The notes under the pieces are model-generated. The model was not told the DNA's origin. It ran no database searches and saw only the letters and a list, made by a program, of their open reading frames with translations. Position numbers and translations under genes: made by a program. Source: Planctomycetota bacterium (GTDB taxonomy: Bacteria; Planctomycetota; Planctomycetia; Pirellulales; Lacipirellulaceae). From it: a stretch of DNA of 48,860 nt. This document shows, in pieces, positions 44,022 through 48,860 of the stretch. Where the stretch lies: the NCBI GenBank assembly GCA_024278955.1, contig JAJRSE010000105.1, positions 1-48,860 of the forward strand, written 5' to 3'. Each line of letters opens with the position of its first letter. Positions within the stretch are counted from its first letter, which is position 1.

Positions 44022-45545
44022 CTAAAAACCAACCCAGCCGCAGTATTCTAGCCACTGGTACAGCCACGGCTGCGTCCAAGGATTCCATGTGGGGTAGCTT
44101 GCCGAAAAAACGGAAAAGACGAGCAGCGTTAAGGCGAAACCTTGGCGAACGCGAACGCGACCCATCCAGTCGGCTGCCGGCAGCATTACGACAAGCCACA
44201 TCGGCGCAAACCAAAACATCCAGCGAAATCCGCTCGTCATTCCGCCGTAGTTCCGGTCTTCCTGCGGACGCAGTCCGATGTAAAACACGAGGCAAACTAG
44301 CGAGAGCAATGCGATACCCAAAGCCAGCTGGCGTTGCTCGGAATTCCCTTTCAGCACCCACATCGACATCCCCAAGACGCTAAGTAACCAAATGGGGGTT
44401 AGCGAAAAAATCCCGTGATGTCCTACGAGCACATGCCAAGCATAAGCCATCTTGGTCGGCTCGCCACGGTCGATGCCGCTAGGGTGGTTCCAGTAACTCT
44501 CGCGTTCGACTCCATTGATCGTGTAGGTGTAGTCGTACCAATTCTTTTCGGGGTCCTCAGAACTTTTGTGCATGTAGGGCGGAGTCAGACAGTCATGGGC
44601 TGCGTAGTTGGTCGCAAAAAATGCCACGACGACCAAAGTGGCTGCTGGTAGAAACCCCTTGAACCAGGCACGCCAGTCGCACGACAAGAGGGCCAACGAA
44701 ATAAGCACCAAAAATGCAAGCGCAGGCAACTCATTCGCTGCCGTGAAAGCTGCGGCGATTCCTGCGAGGGCGTAATAACGCAGACGAGTTTCGCCATCGA
44801 ACCAGATTCTTACAAAACAGTAGAGTGCTACCGCAGCACTAACCGCCGCCACGATATGATTATTCAGCACCACAGCAAACGGAACCAGAAGCGTTCCCAT
44901 CGTGGCTGATGCGACAACAAACAACTTCCCCCAGTCGGTCGTCCCAAGCCGTTCGGCAAGCTTGGCGACCAACAGAAACATCAACACAAGTGGCAAGAGG
45001 TTGATCGTCACCAACATCATCCGGCCCAACAGATAAGGGTGCGACTCCAGCGTCAAACCGGTTGCTTTGCTAATCAACCAATACTCACCAGCCAGCAAGG
45101 TCACGAGCAGCGGCGGCTTGCTCGAATAGAGGTGCAGCTGGCCATCGCGGCCTCGGTGCTGCACCATATCGATCGTATTCCACAGCGATCGATCAACCAC
45201 GCCATCTATCTGGTAGGTCCCTTGCTCGACCAAGGCACGCACCGCCAGCCAGCGGCTGCGGTCGTTCGCGCTAAGAAATGGACGCTGCATGCGTCTGTTC
45301 TCGACGATTCGCCGTTTCTTGTCTGCTAGGATTCTCTGGAATTCTTCTTCCGGAAGATTCCGCTCTTTCAGTTTCTCTTCTGCGAGTTTTTGATCTCGCC
45401 GGATCAGATGCTTTTCGAGATCAACGCGGTTGACCGCGTTAACCGCCATCAGCCGCCCGCCCAGGTTGCCTACCGCCAGAGCGATGAGCAAGGCGTAGAT
45501 TCCCCAACGCAAGTGGGTTTGAGAGTCGCCACAAGGGTGCGTCAT
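44022..45545 (-). CDS. Multi-pass membrane glycosyltransferase-like protein (GT39/ArnT-like)
   Basis: 507 aa, about ten predicted transmembrane helices (GIYALLIALAVGNLGGRLMA at the start; LFVVASATMGTLLVPFAVVL; AFLVLISLALLS; LWLLSV-type repeats at the end). An unusual charged helical insert (RRDQKLAEEKLKERNLPEEE) lies just after TM1, before the periplasmic Asp/Glu-bearing loop. Overall it resembles integral-membrane GT-C enzymes that use a polyprenyl-phosphate sugar donor. The start overlaps the stop of the GT2 gene upstream (ATGA at 45542-45545), which supports a joint role: the GT2 makes the lipid-linked sugar, this one transfers it. Confidence 0.75.
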   Translation of the reverse strand: MTHPCGDSQTHLRWGIYALLIALAVGNLGGRLMAVNAVNRVDLEKHLIRRDQKLAEEKLKERNLPEEEFQRILADKKRRIVENRRMQRPFLSANDRSRWLAVRALVEQGTYQIDGVVDRSLWNTIDMVQHRGRDGQLHLYSSKPPLLVTLLAGEYWLISKATGLTLESHPYLLGRMMLVTINLLPLVLMFLLVAKLAERLGTTDWGKLFVVASATMGTLLVPFAVVLNNHIVAAVSAAVALYCFVRIWFDGETRLRYYALAGIAAAFTAANELPALAFLVLISLALLSCDWRAWFKGFLPAATLVVVAFFATNYAAHDCLTPPYMHKSSEDPEKNWYDYTYTINGVERESYWNHPSGIDRGEPTKMAYAWHVLVGHHGIFSLTPIWLLSVLGMSMWVLKGNSEQRQLALGIALLSLVCLVFYIGLRPQEDRNYGGMTSGFRWMFWFAPMWLVVMLPAADWMGRVRVRQGFALTLLVFSVFSASYPTWNPWTQPWLYQWLEYCGWVGF

Positions 45546-46567
45546 GTTTGTTCGCCCTTCATTCGTTGTAACGATTCGGACGCCGCAAAGCCTTCCTTTG
45601 CAACGCGAGAGGTTGCCTTCTCGGGACTTGTGTGCGCCGAAATCGAATACGCATCGCTATCGCGGGTTAAGAGTCCTGAAATCAACTCGGCAACAAACCC
45701 CAATGCAAGCAGTTGGGTACCAACCAACAAGAAAACCAACGAATAGTAAAGCGCCGCCGTCTGATGCAGGTGTACCGGATCGCCGCCTGGCAATCGAGAG
45801 ACACACCAAACGAGCGCCAAATATCCCATCCCAAAGATCCCCAGCGTCAGCGAAAAAAGCGCTCCCATCCCGAGCCAGTGCTGAGGACGTTGGCCGAATC
45901 GTGAGATGAATCGTACGGTCAACAAATCGAGCAGCCCTTTGGGAATCCGAGTCAGTCCGTACTTCGACTCGCCAAATTCGCGTGCGCGATGCCGGACAAC
46001 GACTTCTCCTACCCGAAAACCACGTGCCGCAGCCAGTACCGGCACAAACCTATGCAGCTCGCCATACATCCGCACTTCAAGAATGACTTCGCGACGAAAA
46101 CACTTCAATCCGCAATTGTGATCATGCAGCCGAACTCCCGTCATCCAGCTGACCAGTTTGTTGAAAACTCGCGAAGGCCAAACCTTATGCCAAGGGTCAT
46201 GACGCTGACGTTTCCAGCCACTCACAACATCAAGGCCTTCATCAAGTTTCGCCAGCAGACGAGGAATCTCGGCAGGGTCGTCTTGCAGGTCGGCATCCAT
46301 CGTGACGATCACCTCGCCCAGGGCAGCGTCAAACCCTGCGCTAAGCGACGCGGCTTTGCCAAAATTCCGGCGAAACCGGATGCCTAGCACTCGATCGTCT
46401 TGCCGAGACAATTGTTCGATTACGTCCCAAGTAGCGTCTGTCGAACCATCATCGACGAAAATTATTTGCAGATCATACTTATGCTCTCTAGCAACGGCAT
46501 CAAGCTCGCGGTGAAGCCGCTCTAAGCTTGGCGATTCGTTCAACGCAGGGACAATAACACTAATCAT
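45542..46567 (-). CDS. GT2 glycosyltransferase, dolichol-phosphate mannose synthase-like
   Basis: 341 aa from ATG at 46567; the frame extends 64 codons upstream but MISVIVPALNESPSLERLH is the normal family start. DDGSTD, TMDADLQDDP (DxD) and GWKRQRHDPW are typical of GtrB/DPM1-like synthases. Two C-terminal transmembrane helices (LFSLTLGIFGMGYLALVWC; SLVFLLVGTQLLALGFV) anchor it. It would charge polyprenyl phosphate with a sugar at the inner membrane. Its TGA overlaps the next gene's ATG. Confidence 0.92.
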   Translation of the reverse strand: MISVIVPALNESPSLERLHRELDAVAREHKYDLQIIFVDDGSTDATWDVIEQLSRQDDRVLGIRFRRNFGKAASLSAGFDAALGEVIVTMDADLQDDPAEIPRLLAKLDEGLDVVSGWKRQRHDPWHKVWPSRVFNKLVSWMTGVRLHDHNCGLKCFRREVILEVRMYGELHRFVPVLAAARGFRVGEVVVRHRAREFGESKYGLTRIPKGLLDLLTVRFISRFGQRPQHWLGMGALFSLTLGIFGMGYLALVWCVSRLPGGDPVHLHQTAALYYSLVFLLVGTQLLALGFVAELISGLLTRDSDAYSISAHTSPEKATSRVAKEGFAASESLQRMKGEQT

Positions 46568-46712
46568 GCGGGTTCCTGAAGGCGGGAGGGGGCAAACCTT
46601 GAAAGCGACGGTCGCCCAGTCTCTAGAATACCAGAAAAAGCGAGCCACGCCAAAACCAGTGTGGGCCAAGAATCTCGTCTTTTGGGCGAATGGACTGCCC
46701 CATACAATAGCC

Positions 46713-48023
46713 ATGCCAAGACCAAACAATTTTGTGAGCCTCTTGGAGGTTTTGCCCAATCATCATTCAAACATCCCACATCAAACATTCCTGGAATTTC
46801 CTGTGCCTCGCGTTGTTTCTTTCATTGTTCTGCTTGCAATTATTCTGCTCATTGGCTCGATGTTTTTTCAAGTCATGGTGCAGTTCATTGTCCCCCTTTT
46901 CCTTGCTGCTGTGCTTGCGGTGATTTTTAAACCCCTGCACCAATGGATGCTTAAAAAGTGTGGACAGCGATCCAAAGTCTCCGCTGCGCTAACCACTCTT
47001 TCCATCGTGCTTATCGTGCTGCTGCCCCTTACCGGCATGTTAATTCGGGCGGTTACTGAAGGAGCTGAGCTCTACGGGCTTTATTCCGCTCGAACTAGTT
47101 CCGAGACTCAAACGATTTCACCTTCCGAAGACCTAAGTGCTGTCTCTCAGGTCGTCGAAAAAGCTGCTGTTTCTACGAACAAACTGCTAACAAGATTCAA
47201 CCTGCCAACGATCGACACGGCCACGGTCCATACGACCTTTAACGAGTACGTTCACCAGCTCGCAGCTCCTTTGGCCGTAGGCAGTGTCAAGATGATTTTA
47301 GGAACGCTTTTTGGCTTGGCCATTATGGTGCTCACGTTGTACTACTTTTTTGCGGATGGGCCGAACATGGTGGCCGCCTTGATGAAGCTGTCGCCGCTGG
47401 ACGATGCCTACGAGCAAGAATTGCTCGATAAATTTGGCGACGTCAGCCGGGCGGTCGTCGTCGCGGTCCTCCTTTCTGCGATTGTTCAAGGTTTGTTGGC
47501 AGGCATCGGTTTCTACTTCGCGGGCGTCAACGCCGTTTTCTTTTTAACCGCCGCGACGGCTTTTCTTGCCATGGTCCCCTTTGTCGGAGCGGCAGCCGTT
47601 TGGGTCCCGGTTTGCATGGTCTTGTATTTTTACACCGGTAACATGGTCGAGGGGGTTGCCGAATTCCCCGAAGGCCGCCCTACGGCTGCCATTATTCTAG
47701 CGATCTACTGCGGCACCGTGGTTTCGATGAGCGACAACGTCGTGAAGCCGCTCGTGTTACACGGCCAGTCTAATCTCCACCCGTTGCTAGCACTCCTGAG
47801 CGTTATCGGGGGTATCCAAACCCTAGGACCTATTGGCATTTTGGTGGGGCCAATGCTTGTCGCATTCCTTCAGGCGCTGCTCAATATGCTGAACAAAGAA
47901 CTCCATCTATTAGGGAAAGAGGCGGACGAGAAAGGCGCTCCAGTCGTACTTGCAACCGGAACAGAACTTCCTTCTGCTAGGACGACCTCCTCAAAAAAAC
48001 GACGCCGGGGAAAGAAAAAATAG
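46713..48023 (+). CDS. AI-2E family (PerM/UPF0118) transporter
   Basis: 436 aa from ATG at 46713; upstream frame to 46566 is treated as leader because it overlaps the GT2 promoter area. Pattern: N-terminal TMs (FIVLLAIILLIGSMFF, LFLAAVLAVIFKPLHQW), a soluble segment, then ALLAGIGFYFAG-like VQGLLAGIGFYFAGVNAVFF, FLAMVPFVGAAAVWVPV and GPIGILVGPMLVAFLQALLNM, with the Lys-rich tail SSKKRRRGKKK. Members export autoinducer-2 or act as Na+/H+ antiporters; function cannot be resolved here. It diverges from the GT2 gene. Confidence 0.9.
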   Translation: MPRPNNFVSLLEVLPNHHSNIPHQTFLEFPVPRVVSFIVLLAIILLIGSMFFQVMVQFIVPLFLAAVLAVIFKPLHQWMLKKCGQRSKVSAALTTLSIVLIVLLPLTGMLIRAVTEGAELYGLYSARTSSETQTISPSEDLSAVSQVVEKAAVSTNKLLTRFNLPTIDTATVHTTFNEYVHQLAAPLAVGSVKMILGTLFGLAIMVLTLYYFFADGPNMVAALMKLSPLDDAYEQELLDKFGDVSRAVVVAVLLSAIVQGLLAGIGFYFAGVNAVFFLTAATAFLAMVPFVGAAAVWVPVCMVLYFYTGNMVEGVAEFPEGRPTAAIILAIYCGTVVSMSDNVVKPLVLHGQSNLHPLLALLSVIGGIQTLGPIGILVGPMLVAFLQALLNMLNKELHLLGKEADEKGAPVVLATGTELPSARTTSSKKRRRGKKK

Positions 48024-48109
48024 TCGTCGCGGTCAAGGAGTGAGGTGCTAGCGCTTTTCGTTTTTGATTCGAGTTCTGCCTCATGGGTGCAAGTCGCGGT
48101 TTGTAATTC

Positions 48110-48700
48110 TCAGGCGGCCGATTGATAGCGTCGCGTAGTTCTCTGCCGGCCTGGGCGCCGGACCCAGAAGAGTTCGAAGGTGGTGGTTTCGCTGATGTGG
48201 TCGGCTGCTAGCTGCAGCAACGGCTCGGCACCCTGGTCCCAAAACTTCTCGCTTCCCTTCACTCGGCGGTTGATCTGCTTAATCGTCGATTCGATGTGAC
48301 TGGAGGTAATCGGCAGGCCCAGCTTCCGGTACTCGGCGTACTTCATTCGAGACTGCTGATTCTTGATATATCCCAACGTCCGAGCAACAATCTTGCGCGG
48401 TGATGTCTCTGGGTCCTCTTCCTTCGGTGGGCCAAGTTCTTCCGAGCGAGCACGGACTGCCGCGATCAATTCCTTCGTGTTGCCTTCCCATAACCACTGC
48501 GCCCATTGGCAGTAAACGAGCCAACCCTGCTCCTGTGGTCGTCCCGTCATGGCTGCGGCATAAATGTAACAGACCGCGTGGGTGAAATCGAGAATCGGCG
48601 TGTAATGCGAGAAGTGCTTCCGATGAACACTCCAGTTGCTTGCCGCGCCGTCGGTCACAAACGCCTTACGCCGCGCGGCGCTAAAGCCGCGTGCGTATGC
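48110..48700 (-). pseudogene. Transposase C-terminal fragment (ISKra4-like)
   Basis: An open frame on the minus strand from about 48700 to the stop at 48110. From ARRKAFVTDGAASNWSVHRK it matches the catalytic half of ISKra4-type transposases: DGA-W, LDFTHAVCYIY, LGYIKNQQSRMKYAEYRKLG and LPITSSHIESTIKQ, with the last Glu. Nothing homologous lies further upstream; there it meets an oppositely directed IS66-type fragment. The N-terminal half is therefore missing. Confidence 0.75.
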
Positions 48701-48860
48701 CTCGGATCTGTGGGCGTATGTCGACGATGTTTTGCGCCGCCTAGCTGCTGGCCAGCACGACCTCGCCGAGTTGCTGCCCGACCATTGGGCAAAAACGCAC
48801 CCCGAGTCGATAAGAACCTACCGAAAAGACGAGCAAGAAGCACGACGAGCCAAGAAAAGA
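48693..48860 (+). pseudogene. IS66-type transposase C-terminal fragment (runs off the window)
   Basis: No start codon, so it is easy to overlook. The plus frame from 48693 reads AYASDLWAYVDDVLRRLAAG, then DLAELLPDHWAKTHPESI and RTYRKDEQEARRAKKR. This matches the C-terminus of IS66-family transposases (PWAYLRDVLTRL...LPDRW...HPE). It is open to the last base of the window. The 5' part is absent, replaced by the opposing ISKra4-like fragment. Confidence 0.7.

Noticed and set aside
46568..46759. N-terminal extension of the GT2 protein
   Set aside because: GT2 family proteins begin at the ISVIVPALNE strand; the 64 extra residues show no domain and overlap the divergent promoter region.
1..48860. 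tRNA or rRNA genes
   Set aside because: I looked for cloverleaf-like stems and conserved rRNA blocks in the larger gaps and saw none; a covariance-model scan would be decisive.

Overview
The window looks like a chromosomal segment of a planctomycete, most likely of the Pirellulales/Lacipirellulaceae type. The evidence is the combination of LEPR-XLL-type N-terminal motifs on giant surface proteins (23749-25434, 28106-33250, 35757-40697), dockerin-like and GEVED modules without any visible cohesin, a BBP7-type outer-membrane barrel protein (34104-35396), a GxxExxY protein (27578-27949) and a YidC with an enlarged periplasmic part. No rRNA, tRNA or CRISPR array was recognised.

Layout. (1) 270-9382 is a divergent carbohydrate-catabolism locus. 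A minus-strand operon (DeoR-type regulator, class III aminotransferase, Gfo/Idh/MocA oxidoreductase, fucose/arabinose-isomerase-like protein) faces a plus-strand operon (ceramidase-like hydrolase, FGGY kinase, MFS sugar porter). The 69-bp gap between them holds a perfect TGTTCA-CTT-TGAACA palindrome. The gene set would fit uptake, N-deacylation, transamination, oxidation, isomerisation and phosphorylation of an amino-polyol or amino-sugar, but the substrate cannot be read from sequence. (2) 9339-10833 is transposon debris: an ISAs1-type remnant that supplies the last codons of the MFS gene, and a decayed IS5/IS1182-like element that keeps both terminal inverted repeats. (3) 10982-23692 is mostly housekeeping: an acidic coiled-coil lipoprotein, an RmlD-like reductase, an M28 peptidase with two PDZ domains, mnmE, yidC (with an embedded PDZ), a metallophosphoesterase, a secreted Asp-rich repeat protein, a CCA-adding-type nucleotidyltransferase, and a membrane protein coupled by TAATG overlap to a 69-aa coiled coil. 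(4) 23749-40697 is a surface and secreted-protein district: an FG-GAP-like repeat protein, a sialidase-fold protein, a cold-shock protein, a GxxExxY mini-element, a 1714-aa subtilase, a BBP7 barrel and a 1646-aa beta-helix protein. (5) 40810-41017 holds two hairpin repeats. (6) 41090-48023 holds hflX, an SDR, an RluA-type pseudouridine synthase, a membrane glycosyltransferase translationally coupled to a GT2 dolichol-phosphate-mannose-synthase-like enzyme, and an AI-2E-family permease. (7) 48110-48860 holds two transposase fragments abutting tail to head on opposite strands; the second runs off the window.

The most unusual items are: the 514-bp GxxExxY unit, bounded by 12-bp inverted repeats, with CACAGAG-type blocks on both sides of the gene that recur as a hairpin 5.7 kb away; the amino-sugar/polyol-like cluster with a cytoplasmic ceramidase-type hydrolase; the secreted 14-residue Asp-repeat protein; and the three LEPR-XLL proteins, two of which share a 23-bp identical dockerin-coding segment on opposite strands. 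All calls come from reading the sequence; no database search was run.
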